Positions 43,059-51,343 of a stretch of DNA of 64,000 bases are shown piece by piece. Source of the DNA: Chryseobacterium sp. G0201 (GTDB taxonomy: Bacteria > Bacteroidota > Bacteroidia > Flavobacteriales > Weeksellaceae). The stretch spans positions 4,092,001 to 4,156,000 of the forward strand of contig NZ_CP033917.1 of the NCBI RefSeq assembly GCF_003815655.1, in the 5' to 3' direction. Position 1 is the stretch's first letter. Each line of letters begins with the position of its first letter. The translations under genes were made by a program, and so were the position numbers. The notes under the pieces are model-generated. The model made no database searches. It was not told the DNA's origin and worked only from the letters and a program-made list of their open reading frames with translations.

Positions 43059-44084
43059 ATGAAACAATTTACCCTAAATAATTTCGTTCGAAAGAACATT
43101 TTAGCATTACAGCCTTACATCAGTTTTAGAGATCATAACGAATTCAACGTTCCCATTTTATTGGATGCTAATGAAAGTCCGTTTGGAGAATGTAACCGTT
43201 ACCCGGATTCGACTCAAAAAATACTTAAAAACAGACTCTCAGAACTTAAAAATATTTCGCCTAATCAAATTGCTGTAGGAAATGGAAGTGATGAATTGAT
43301 CGATTTAATTATTAAAATTTTCTGTGAGCCTAAAAAAGACTCAATCTTAATGATGAATCCTTCGTTTGCGATGTACGGATTTTATGCAACAATTAATGAA
43401 AATGAAGTTCTAAAGCTTGATCTAGACGAAAATTTTCAAATCAAAAAAGAAAAATTTTTAAAAATTACGAAGGAAAATCAACCTAAAATATTCTTTTTAT
43501 GCTCACCGAACAATCCTACGGGAAACAGTATTGAAGATATTGAGTTTTACATTCAAAATTTCGATGGAATTGTCGTTGTAGATGAAGCCTACATCGAATT
43601 TTCAAATCAAAAATCGAGTCTCGAACTTCTTGATAAATATCCTAATCTTATCATTCTTCAAACGTTCTCAAAAGCGTGGGGAATGGCGGGCGCAAGGGTG
43701 GGAATGGCTTATGCCAGTGAAGAAATCATTAAGTTGATTAATACCGTTAAAGCTCCTTATAATGTCAATTCTTTAAGTCAGGAATTTGTTTTAAAAAATA
43801 TTGAGAATCAAGATCAGTTCAAGGAAAATTTAGACAATATTTTTACAGAAAGAGAATGGTTAAAAAATGAATTTGAAAATGTAAACTGTATCAAAAAAGT
43901 TTTTCCAACAGATACCAATTTCTTTTTGATTGAATTTAAAGATGTTGAAAAAGTGTATCAAAATCTTTTAGATAAAGAGATTTTAACAAGCAAAAGAGCT
44001 CCTCAAATTCCAAATTGTATCAGAATTAATATTGGAAATAGAGAAGAAAATATACAATTGATTACTGTTTTAAAAAATATTTAA
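43059..44084 (+). CDS. hisC: Histidinol-phosphate aminotransferase
   Basis: 341 residues from the ATG at 43059. Class I/II PLP aminotransferase: LDANESPFG substrate loop, VGNGSDELIDLI, CSPNNPTGN, VVDEAYIEF and the PLP-lysine in TFSKAWGMAGARVG. It converts imidazole-acetol phosphate to histidinol phosphate. The frame is open upstream to 42777, but that translates hisD out of frame. Confidence 0.96.
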   Translation: MKQFTLNNFVRKNILALQPYISFRDHNEFNVPILLDANESPFGECNRYPDSTQKILKNRLSELKNISPNQIAVGNGSDELIDLIIKIFCEPKKDSILMMNPSFAMYGFYATINENEVLKLDLDENFQIKKEKFLKITKENQPKIFFLCSPNNPTGNSIEDIEFYIQNFDGIVVVDEAYIEFSNQKSSLELLDKYPNLIILQTFSKAWGMAGARVGMAYASEEIIKLINTVKAPYNVNSLSQEFVLKNIENQDQFKENLDNIFTEREWLKNEFENVNCIKKVFPTDTNFFLIEFKDVEKVYQNLLDKEILTSKRAPQIPNCIRINIGNREENIQLITVLKNI

Positions 44085-45181
44085 TGATGAAAAAAGTATT
44101 ATTCATAGATCGCGACGGAACATTAATTATAGAGCCTCCAATAGATTTTCAGGTTGATTCTTTAGAAAAACTGGAATTCTATCCGGATGTTTTTCAAAAC
44201 CTTTCAAAAATAGCCAAAGAATTGGATTATGAATTGGTCATGATCACCAATCAGGATGGTCTGGGAACGGAAAGTTTTCCTTTTGAAAATTTTATTAAAC
44301 CTCAGGAAAAAATGTTAAAAGCTTTTGAAAATGAAGGAATAATTTTCAACGATATTTTAATTGATAAAAGTTTTGAGCATGAAAACTTACTGACAAGAAA
44401 ACCAGGAATTGGACTGTTGGGAAAATACATTTATGGGGATTATGATTTACAAAATTCTTATGTGATCGGAGATAGGATTACGGATATTCAATTGGCTGAA
44501 AATTTAGGTTCAAAAGCTATTTTCATTAATAAAATTCAAAATGAAAATGCTGAGTTGACGACTGAAAAATGGTCTGAAATTTATCAATTTTTAAAGCAAA
44601 AACCTCGAAAAGCGAAAGTTTTAAGAAAAACAAACGAAACTCAAATTGAGATTGAAGTTAATCTCGATGGAAAGGGAAGTTCTGAGATCTCAACGGGTTT
44701 ACATTTCTTTGATCACATGTTGGAACAGATTTCAAAACACGGAAATTTAGATTTAAAAATTAAAGTGAATGGTGATCTGCAGGTTGATGAACATCACACT
44801 ATTGAAGATACGGGAATTGTCTTTGGAGAAGCCATTCTTCAAGCTTTAGGAAAGAAAAAAGGAATTGAAAGATATGGTTTTTTGCTTCCGATGGATGATT
44901 GTCTGGCACAAGTCGCAATAGATTTTGGAGGAAGACCTTGGTTGGTTTGGGAAGCTGATTTTAAAAGAGAAAAAATTGGAGATATGCCGACCGAAATGTT
45001 TTATCACTTCTTTAAATCTTTTACCGATTCATCTAAATCTAATGTAAATATTAAAGTTGAAGGAGATAACGAGCACCACAAAATAGAATCTATTTTCAAA
45101 GCCTTTGCCAAAGCTATAAAAATGGCAGTAAAACAGACTGACCAAAACTTTAATTTACCTTCTACAAAAGGAAGCCTTTAA
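44084..45181 (+). CDS. hisB: Bifunctional histidinol phosphatase / imidazoleglycerol-phosphate dehydratase
   Basis: 365 residues. The N-terminal HAD phosphatase (FIDRDGTLI, then MITNQDG, and GDRITDIQLAE) is fused to the dehydratase domain (~170-365), which has FFDHMLEQ, the manganese-binding EHHTIEDTG and the GDNEHHKIESIFKAF repeat. Both activities act in histidine synthesis. It overlaps hisC (TAATG); a second in-frame ATG is at 44087. Confidence 0.96.
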   Translation: MMKKVLFIDRDGTLIIEPPIDFQVDSLEKLEFYPDVFQNLSKIAKELDYELVMITNQDGLGTESFPFENFIKPQEKMLKAFENEGIIFNDILIDKSFEHENLLTRKPGIGLLGKYIYGDYDLQNSYVIGDRITDIQLAENLGSKAIFINKIQNENAELTTEKWSEIYQFLKQKPRKAKVLRKTNETQIEIEVNLDGKGSSEISTGLHFFDHMLEQISKHGNLDLKIKVNGDLQVDEHHTIEDTGIVFGEAILQALGKKKGIERYGFLLPMDDCLAQVAIDFGGRPWLVWEADFKREKIGDMPTEMFYHFFKSFTDSSKSNVNIKVEGDNEHHKIESIFKAFAKAIKMAVKQTDQNFNLPSTKGSL

Positions 45182-45183
45182 AC

Positions 45184-45762
45184 ATGATTGCAATTATAAA
45201 ATATAACGGTGGAAACGTCAATTCCGTTCAAAATGCACTGAACAGATTGAATGTGGAATCTTTGATTACAGATGATTTTGAGTTAATTCAAAAAGCTGAT
45301 AAAGTGATTTTTCCGGGAGTTGGGGAAGCTTCTTCTACGATGAAATTATTAAAAGAGAAAGGTCTGAATAAACTGATCCCAACTTTGAAACAACCTGTTT
45401 TAGGAATTTGTTTGGGAATGCAGTTGATGTGTAAAAATAATGAAGAAGGAAACACTGAAGGATTAGGGATTTTTGATATTAATGTAAAGAAATTTCCTGC
45501 AAAAGACATTGTTCCACACATGGGATGGAATACAATTTCAGACATAAAATCTCCATTATTTTCAGGAATTGAAAAGGAAAATGATCTGTATTTTGTTCAC
45601 AGTTATTATTGTGAATTATCAGAATATACGACTTCTGTTTGTGATTATATTTTACCTTTCAGTGCGTCTTTGCAGAAAGATAATTTCTTTGCAATACAAT
45701 TTCACCCTGAAAAATCCGGTAAAATTGGAAATGAATTATTAAACAACTTTTTAAAATTGTAA
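45184..45762 (+). CDS. hisH: Imidazole glycerol phosphate synthase glutaminase subunit
   Basis: 192 residues of the class I glutamine amidotransferase fold. The nucleophile Cys is in LGICLGMQLM, and the His-Glu pair is in FHPEKSG near the C-terminus. KVIFPGVGEASS forms the oxyanion strand. It releases ammonia for HisF. Confidence 0.96.
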   Translation: MIAIIKYNGGNVNSVQNALNRLNVESLITDDFELIQKADKVIFPGVGEASSTMKLLKEKGLNKLIPTLKQPVLGICLGMQLMCKNNEEGNTEGLGIFDINVKKFPAKDIVPHMGWNTISDIKSPLFSGIEKENDLYFVHSYYCELSEYTTSVCDYILPFSASLQKDNFFAIQFHPEKSGKIGNELLNNFLKL

Positions 45763-45764
45763 GT

Positions 45765-46487
45765 ATGAAAATTATTCCTGCTATTGACATTATTGACGGA
45801 AAATGTGTTCGTCTTTCAAAAGGCGATTACAGTACAAAAAAAATATACAATGAAAATCCTGTGGAAGTTGCCAAAGAGTTTGAAAGCTTTGGAATTAAAT
45901 TTCTTCATTTGGTAGATTTAGATGGTGCAAAATCTAAGCATATTGTTAATCAAAAAGTCTTGGAAAGTATCGCCAAAGAAACGTCTTTATGTATTGATTT
46001 TGGAGGTGGTTTAAAAACTGTGGAAGATATTGAAATTGCTTTCAATTCTGGCGCTAAACAAATTACGATTGGAAGTATTGCTGTCCAAGATCCTGAATTT
46101 TGTTTTGAACTAATTCAAAAATATGGTGCCGATAAAATTATTCTGGGAGCCGATTGTGACAACCGAAAAATAAAAACTTCAGGCTGGCTGGAAAACAGTG
46201 ATAAAGATGTAATTGATTTTATTCTTCAATATCAAGAAAAAGATATTCAGAATGTGATATGCACCGACATTTCAAAAGATGGAATGTTGGAAGGCCCTTC
46301 CACAGACCTTTACAAAGAAATTTTAGATAAAACTTCAGTTCAATTAATTGCAAGCGGTGGAATTTCATGTATTGAAGATGTTGAAAAAATGAAAGAAATT
46401 GGCTGTGCCGGAACGATTATCGGAAAAGCAATTTATGAAGGAAAAATAGATTTACAACAACTTCAAAAATTTATTAAAAATGCTTAA
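45765..46487 (+). CDS. hisA: Phosphoribosylformimino-AICAR-P isomerase
   Basis: 240 residues, TIM barrel with half-barrel symmetry: IPAIDIIDGKCVRLS with catalytic Asp, VDLDGAK, CIDFGGGLKT, GSIAVQDPE, and the second half CTDISKDGMLEGPS with the second Asp, then IASGGIS and GTIIGKAIYEG. It opens the ribose in ProFAR. It overlaps hisF by 8 bases. Confidence 0.96.
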   Translation: MKIIPAIDIIDGKCVRLSKGDYSTKKIYNENPVEVAKEFESFGIKFLHLVDLDGAKSKHIVNQKVLESIAKETSLCIDFGGGLKTVEDIEIAFNSGAKQITIGSIAVQDPEFCFELIQKYGADKIILGADCDNRKIKTSGWLENSDKDVIDFILQYQEKDIQNVICTDISKDGMLEGPSTDLYKEILDKTSVQLIASGGISCIEDVEKMKEIGCAGTIIGKAIYEGKIDLQQLQKFIKNA

Positions 46488-47235
46488 AAAAAGAATAATT
46501 CCATGTCTGGATATCAAGGATGGAACAACAGTAAAAGGAATCAATTTTGAAGGGTTAAGAAATGCCGGAGATCCAATAGAATTAGCTAAAAGATACGAAG
46601 AAAACGGAGCTGATGAATTGGTTTTCCTAGATATAACAGCAACGATTGAAAAGCGAAAAACTTTTGTTGAATTGGTGCAAAATATCTCTAAAGAATTGAG
46701 CATTCCTTTCACTGTCGGAGGTGGAATTTCTTCTATTCAAGATGTACAAAAACTGTTGGAAGCTGGTGCTGATAAGATAAGTATCAATTCATCGGCAGTG
46801 AAAAACCCTCAATTGATCTCTGATCTGGCTAAAGAATTTGGTAGTCAATGTATCGTTGTCGCTATTGATACAAAATTCATCAATAATTCCGATTGGGTTC
46901 ATGTAAAAGGCGGTCGAGAAATAACCAATTTAAAAACAGTAGATTGGGCAAAAGAAGCTGAATCTTTAGGTGCAGGTGAAATTCTAATGACTTCAATGGA
47001 TGGAGACGGAACCAAAAACGGTTTTGATATAAGAATTACAAAGTCAGTTTCAGAAAACATTAATATTCCTGTGATCGCTTCTGGAGGAGCCGGAAAAATA
47101 GAAGATTTTGAAAGAGTTTTCAAAGAAACAAAAGCTACCGGAGCTTTGGCAGCAAGTATTTTTCATTTCGGGGAAGTAAGCATTCAGGATTTAAAAAGAG
47201 AATTAAAAAATCAAAAAATTGAAGTAAGATGGTAA
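46480..47235 (+). CDS. hisF: Imidazole glycerol phosphate synthase cyclase subunit
   Basis: 251 residues, TIM barrel paralogous to HisA: IPCLDIKDGTTVKG with catalytic Asp11-type residue, FLDITAT, VGGGISS, INSSAVKNP, and TSMDGDGTKNGFD with the second Asp. It forms imidazole glycerol phosphate and AICAR with HisH ammonia. Its last 7 bases overlap hisI. Confidence 0.96.
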   Translation: MLKKRIIPCLDIKDGTTVKGINFEGLRNAGDPIELAKRYEENGADELVFLDITATIEKRKTFVELVQNISKELSIPFTVGGGISSIQDVQKLLEAGADKISINSSAVKNPQLISDLAKEFGSQCIVVAIDTKFINNSDWVHVKGGREITNLKTVDWAKEAESLGAGEILMTSMDGDGTKNGFDIRITKSVSENINIPVIASGGAGKIEDFERVFKETKATGALAASIFHFGEVSIQDLKRELKNQKIEVRW

Positions 47236-47816
47236 TAGATTTCAGTAAAACAAACGGATTGGTTCCCGTAATTATTCAGGATAACAGAAGCTTACAGGTT
47301 TTGATGTTGGGATATATGAATGAGGAAGCTTTTGAGAAAACCAAAAAAGAAGGAATTGTAACTTTTTTTAGCCGTTCCAAGAATAGGCTTTGGACAAAAG
47401 GTGAGGAGTCCGGTAATTTTTTAAAGGTTGAAAATATTCAAATTGATTGTGATAATGATACTATTTTAATTAAAGCCATTCCTACAAATGTAGTTTGCCA
47501 TACAGGAAGTTTCAGCTGTTTCGGAGAAAAAGAAACAAAAGGCTTTTTATATGAATTGGAAGATAAGATATCTCAAAGAATTGATGACAAAATAGAATCA
47601 TCTTATACCTATTCACTATTCGAAAGAGGCATTAATAAAGTAGCTCAAAAAGTAGGAGAGGAAGCCGTAGAATTAGTGATTGAGGCTAAAGATAATAATG
47701 AAGATTTATTTAAAAATGAAGCGGCAGATTTATTGTATCACTTTTTGATTTTATTAAAAGCAAAAGGTTTTTCATTAGAAGAAATTGAAGAAGTTTTGCA
47801 AGCTCGCGATAAATAA
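47229..47816 (+). CDS. hisIE: Bifunctional phosphoribosyl-AMP cyclohydrolase / phosphoribosyl-ATP pyrophosphatase
   Basis: 195 residues. The N-terminal cyclohydrolase has MLGYMNEEAFEKT, FFSRSKNRLWTKGE and the zinc site with QIDCDNDT and CHTGSFSCF. The C-terminal helical pyrophosphatase (~105-195) has KVGEEAVELVIEAKD and ADLLYHFLILL. It carries out steps two and three of histidine synthesis and closes the operon, so all pathway enzymes are encoded here. Confidence 0.96.
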   Translation: MVIDFSKTNGLVPVIIQDNRSLQVLMLGYMNEEAFEKTKKEGIVTFFSRSKNRLWTKGEESGNFLKVENIQIDCDNDTILIKAIPTNVVCHTGSFSCFGEKETKGFLYELEDKISQRIDDKIESSYTYSLFERGINKVAQKVGEEAVELVIEAKDNNEDLFKNEAADLLYHFLILLKAKGFSLEEIEEVLQARDK

Positions 47817-47818
47817 AA

Positions 47819-47850
47819 AAACTCGCTAAAAAAGCGAGTTTATATTTATA
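47819..47850. terminator. Bidirectional terminator between hisIE and the M28 peptidase
   Basis: AAACTCGCT, loop AAAAA, AGCGAGTTT at 47819-47841. The U-tract is strong on the minus strand (for the peptidase gene) and weak on the plus strand (ATATTT after the stem). Confidence 0.8.
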
Positions 47851-47858
47851 ATTAATAC

Positions 47859-49031
47859 TTATCTTTCAATCAAAACTTTCCTAACAACAGTCTGCCCATC
47901 AGCTTTAAACACTCCAATATAAGCTCCATTCGCTAAACTAGAAGTATTAATCTGAGTCTTATTTCCTTCTTTAATCAAAGTATGTCCAATCAAATCTGTG
48001 ATCTCAAAACTGAAATCTTTCACTTTGCTGGGCAATTCGATATGAAGAGCATCTTTTGCCGGATTTGGATAGATCTTTACAGATTCTAATTTATTTACCG
48101 GAACATCTTTAGTTCCTAAAATAGTTGTAGCTGCCACCGCAAAATGCTGAAGCGCACCAACCGTTGCTTTTCCAACGTTGTAAATATAAACAGGATCTGT
48201 ATTGGCAAAAGTATCATTTACTGTATGCGGATAGTTACTTCTTTGGTACTCAAAATAACCAGTGATTACTTCTCCTTTTGTTTCAAAAGGGATATAATCT
48301 GTATCTTCTGCTTCGTCAATATCTGTTAAAAGAGTAGAATAAAGACCCGTTAATGTTACTAATTCCTGAGTAGCAGCAACTCCTGCAGCAGTGTTATTGG
48401 GGTTTCCGCCCATATCTTCGTCACAGTAAATGGTATTGTTATTATTTCCCATTTTTCCGCCTACCTGATCCAGGTTAAAAACTAATTTTATATCTAAAAC
48501 ACGAGTACTTCCCTGATAAGCAACAGTATTTGCATAATGCTGACTTCCTCTCAAACCTTGTTCTTCACCGGAAAAATGAATAAACTTTATAGAATATTCC
48601 GTAGGAACATCCTTCAAAATTCTTGCTGCTTCCAAAATGATTGATGTTCCGCTTCCATTGTCGTTGACTCCGGGACCAACAATACTGTCGAAATGTCCAC
48701 AGATAATTACATATTTATTAGGATAAACTGTTCCGGTTTTAGTTATCACTAAGTTTTTTGAACTTGTTCCGCTAAAAGTAAACGGATCTTCTACAATTTG
48801 ACTGGTAGAATATCCAAAAGAAGCATACTTATTTTTCAGCCAATTTAAAGCATTTGCATTGGCCACAGAACCTGTCGTTTTAACTCCCAAATTTGAAAAA
48901 TCCTGCAAATTGGTGGTAATATTCGTCTGCGTAACCATATTGGCACGATCCTGATAAGCCTGAATAAAGCTTTGGGCCTGTAGATTATAAGTTGACAATG
49001 AAAAGAGCACAAGAGTAATAATTTTTTTCAC
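47859..49031 (-). CDS. Secreted M28 peptidase with T9SS sorting domain (copy B)
   Basis: 390 residues from the GTG at 49031, chosen because the paralogue at 49136 starts identically with GTG-AAA-AAA; an ATG at 49070 would add 13 residues. Signal peptide (FSLSTYNLQAQ), then the M28 zinc peptidase: GHFDSIVGPGVNDNGSG with first His/Asp, IHFSGEEQGLRG with the catalytic Glu pair, NLDQVGG, and FANTDPVYIYNVGKAT. The last ~75 residues are a type A T9SS sorting domain (KIYPNPAKD to VRKVLIER). An exported aminopeptidase-like enzyme. Confidence 0.9.
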   Translation of the reverse strand: MKKIITLVLFSLSTYNLQAQSFIQAYQDRANMVTQTNITTNLQDFSNLGVKTTGSVANANALNWLKNKYASFGYSTSQIVEDPFTFSGTSSKNLVITKTGTVYPNKYVIICGHFDSIVGPGVNDNGSGTSIILEAARILKDVPTEYSIKFIHFSGEEQGLRGSQHYANTVAYQGSTRVLDIKLVFNLDQVGGKMGNNNNTIYCDEDMGGNPNNTAAGVAATQELVTLTGLYSTLLTDIDEAEDTDYIPFETKGEVITGYFEYQRSNYPHTVNDTFANTDPVYIYNVGKATVGALQHFAVAATTILGTKDVPVNKLESVKIYPNPAKDALHIELPSKVKDFSFEITDLIGHTLIKEGNKTQINTSSLANGAYIGVFKADGQTVVRKVLIER

Positions 49032-49065
49032 TTTATTTATGTTTATTAAATTTCTGATAATTTTC

Positions 49066-49105
49066 AGCAAATGTAGATAATAAAAAAATCCCGAGCAAAA
49101 AACTC
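49066..49105. repeat. 40-base direct repeat, copy 1 (of 2)
   Basis: Identical to 50344-50383. It contains the -7 and -33 boxes and the first stem of a hairpin. In this copy the second stem reads CTCAGGAC instead of CTCGGGAT, weakening the terminator with a mismatch. Confidence 0.9.
49068..49099 (-). promoter_or_regulatory. Promoter of peptidase copy B, overlapping a terminator copy
   Basis: On the minus strand TTTG (complement of 49096-49099) and TACATTTG (complement of 49068-49075) are 20 bases apart. The -33 box is in the loop of the degenerate terminator hairpin at 49088-49110. It belongs to a 40-base block identical to 50344-50383. Confidence 0.7.
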
Positions 49106-49135
49106 AGGACAATTAATTTTATTATTGTAATAAAT

Positions 49136-50311
49136 TTACTTTTCAATAATTATTTTTCTTGTAACAGACTCATTATCTGATTTTACAGTACATAAATAGG
49201 TTCCGTTAACCAAACTTGAAACATTTACTTTTGTTTGATTTTGTACTGAAAATAATGTACGTCCGCTTAGATCTGTAATTTCAAGACTGAAATCTTTGAT
49301 CTTTTTCGGCAATTCTACATTTAAAACATCTTTTGCGGGATTTGGATATACTTTTACAGACTCCAAAGAGCTTTGAGATGTAGCCTCATTTACTCCCAAA
49401 AACGTTGTTGAAGCAACCGCAAAATGCTGAAGGGCACCAACAGCAGCTTTTCCAACTTTAAAAACATAAGTAGGATCTACATTGGCAAAAGTGTCATTTA
49501 CCGTATGTTCATTATGGCTTTGTGGAGTTTCGTAAAAACCTGTAATAATATCTCCGTTCTCTTCAAAAGGCATATAATCTGATGAATAGGCATTAGACAT
49601 TACGGTCTGCAAAGGCGAATATAGGGTAGTACAAGCTGCCAATTGCTGTGTAAAAGACAATGATGCTGCATTATTTCCTGACTGTCCTGCCTGATCACTT
49701 TCACATTTTATCGAATTGCTCGGGTTGGATAGTTTACCACCAACCTGATCTATATTGAAAACCAATCTTATATCTAATTCGCGAACACCATTTTTGAAAA
49801 CCACATTGTTTGCATAATGATCACTTCCATAAAGCCCTTGTTCCTCTCCTGAAAAATGGATGAACTTCACAGAATATTCTGTTGGAACATCTTTTAAAAT
49901 TCTCGCTGCTTCCAAAATAATCGAAGTTCCACTTCCGTTATCACTTACCCCGGGTCCAGTGATCGTATCATAGTGACCACAGATGATCACATATTTATTA
50001 GGATAAACTGTTCCTATTTTTGTGACAACAAGGTTTTTAGAATTTAAACTTCCTACCATAAAAGGATCTTCTTCCATCTGGCTAACTGTGTAACCGTAAG
50101 ACAGGTACTTATTCTTGATCCAGTTAAGTGCATTCGTATTGGCCACAGATCCTGTAGTCTTAACACCCAAATTTCCAAACTCCTGCAAGTTTGTCGTAAT
50201 ATTCGTTTGAGTAACCAAGTTTGCTCTGCTTTGATAAGCCTGAATAAAACTTTGAGCCTGCAAACCACAAGTTGCTAACGAAAGGAGTAGAAGAGTAGAT
50301 AATTTTTTCAC
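49136..50311 (-). CDS. Secreted M28 peptidase with T9SS sorting domain (copy A)
   Basis: 391 residues from a GTG start. Signal peptide (LLLLSLATCGLQAQ), M28 core (GHYDTITGPGVSDNGSG, IHFSGEEQGLYG, FNIDQVGG) and a C-terminal T9SS sorting domain (VKVYPNPAKD to VTRKIIIEK). It is a full-length paralogue of the gene at 47859 and lies in tandem with it, 24 bases from the next 40-base repeat. Substrate-side differences lie mostly around residues 205-250, where copy A has NPSNSIKCESDQAGQSG. Confidence 0.92.
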   Translation of the reverse strand: MKKLSTLLLLSLATCGLQAQSFIQAYQSRANLVTQTNITTNLQEFGNLGVKTTGSVANTNALNWIKNKYLSYGYTVSQMEEDPFMVGSLNSKNLVVTKIGTVYPNKYVIICGHYDTITGPGVSDNGSGTSIILEAARILKDVPTEYSVKFIHFSGEEQGLYGSDHYANNVVFKNGVRELDIRLVFNIDQVGGKLSNPSNSIKCESDQAGQSGNNAASLSFTQQLAACTTLYSPLQTVMSNAYSSDYMPFEENGDIITGFYETPQSHNEHTVNDTFANVDPTYVFKVGKAAVGALQHFAVASTTFLGVNEATSQSSLESVKVYPNPAKDVLNVELPKKIKDFSLEITDLSGRTLFSVQNQTKVNVSSLVNGTYLCTVKSDNESVTRKIIIEK

Positions 50312-50343
50312 TTTTTAATAAAGTTTTAAATATTTAATAATTT

Positions 50344-50383
50344 AGCAAATGTAGATAATAAAAAAATCCCGAGCAAAAAACTC
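50344..50383. repeat. 40-base direct repeat, copy 2 (of 2)
   Basis: Identical to 49066-49105. The surrounding terminator here is intact, so this is probably the original copy and the block at 49066 arose with the peptidase duplication. Confidence 0.9.
50346..50377 (-). promoter_or_regulatory. Promoter of peptidase copy A, overlapping the rplT terminator
   Basis: On the minus strand TTTG (complement of 50374-50377, in the terminator loop) and TACATTTG (complement of 50346-50353) with a 20-base spacer. The promoter starts inside the terminator that ends the ribosomal-protein message. Confidence 0.72.
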
Positions 50384-50390
50384 GGGATTT
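50361..50390 (-). terminator. Terminator of the rpmI-rplT message
   Basis: AAATCCCGAG (50364-50373), loop CAAAAAA, CTCGGGATTT (50381-50390); a perfect stem that, read on the minus strand, ends in TTTTTTTATT. Confidence 0.85.
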
Positions 50391-50414
50391 ATATTGATAA
50401 CAAAAAATTTTACA

Positions 50415-50759
50415 TTATTTTACTTGATCTACAACAGCTTTGAAAGCCTCAGGATAGTTCATAGCTAAGTCAGCTAAAACTTTTCTGTTAAGCTCGATGT
50501 TGTTCTTTTTAAGAGCTCCCATAAATTGAGAGTAAGACATTCCGTGCTCTCTAGCTCCTGCGTTGATACGCATGATCCAAAGTGATCTGAAATTTCTCTT
50601 TTTCTCTTTTCTACCACGGTAAGCATATTGCATTGCTTTTTCCACGGCATTTTTAGCTACAGTCCAAACGTTCTTTCTTCTACCGAAAAAACCTTTAGCT
50701 TGCTTAATAATTTTCTTTCTGCGAGCTCTTGAAGCTACGGCATTTACTGATCTAGGCAT
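50415..50759 (-). CDS. rplT: 50S ribosomal protein L20
   Basis: 114 residues, the usual length. The sequence MPRSVNAVASRARRKKIIKQ, the basic AKGFFGRRKNVWTVAKNAVEK stretch and FMGALKKNNIELNRKVLADL are diagnostic for L20, an early assembly protein of the large subunit. It lies 116 bases after rpmI on the same strand and is followed by a strong terminator. Confidence 0.98.
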   Translation of the reverse strand: MPRSVNAVASRARRKKIIKQAKGFFGRRKNVWTVAKNAVEKAMQYAYRGRKEKKRNFRSLWIMRINAGAREHGMSYSQFMGALKKNNIELNRKVLADLAMNYPEAFKAVVDQVK

Positions 50760-50875
50760 AATTTAAATTGTTTTTTTGAAAAGGGCGGTAAACTATTTCA
50801 TTACACTTATCTGCACCATTTCAGGGTTAAAATATTGAATTGTTATTCTTATAAACCGAATAAGGATTATAAAAA

Positions 50876-51073
50876 CTACTGAATTGCTAATTGACGTTTA
50901 ACGCTCTTTTCGTCCACTTTTGCAACATAAGAAGTTTGCGTAAGATTTCTCTTTTGCTTAGTTTCTTTCTTTGTCAAGATGTGGCTTTTGAAAGCATTTT
51001 TTCTTTTAATCTTACCAGTTCCGGTAAGTTTAAAACGCTTTTTAGCACCTGATTTCGTTTTTAATTTTGGCAT
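50876..51073 (-). CDS. rpmI: 50S ribosomal protein L35
   Basis: 65 residues from the ATG at 51073 (MPKLKTKSGAKKRFKLTGTG, then KRKNAFKSHILTKK), exactly the L35 pattern. The open frame extends to 51130 but the extension is not conserved. A TAATTTTG -7 box on the minus strand (complement of 51148-51155) gives rpmI-rplT its own promoter, which it needs because an opposite-strand gene separates it from infC. Confidence 0.97.
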   Translation of the reverse strand: MPKLKTKSGAKKRFKLTGTGKIKRKNAFKSHILTKKETKQKRNLTQTSYVAKVDEKSVKRQLAIQ

Positions 51074-51343
51074 TTTTTTGCTTTTTATTGTTTTGTTATC
51101 AATATCTCTATTACTTATTCCTAAGGACATATAGGAATAATAGTTTGCAAAATTACAAAAAATAAGTGAGATGTGAAATGTTTTTTTAAGGCTGTGAGGG
51201 AGAAGTTAGCTTCAAACTAAAAATGGAAAAAAAAATCATTTGATTTAAAGTGTAATAAGCAGGGTTTTCATTCAACCTATAATGAAAATTCTTATTGTAT
51301 CGTTAGATTGTATAATAATATCTAGGTATGTTCGTTATATAAT

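Noticed and set aside
51131..51343. Insertion-sequence ends beside GH5
   Set aside because: No terminal inverted repeats, target-site duplication or transposase remnant seen.
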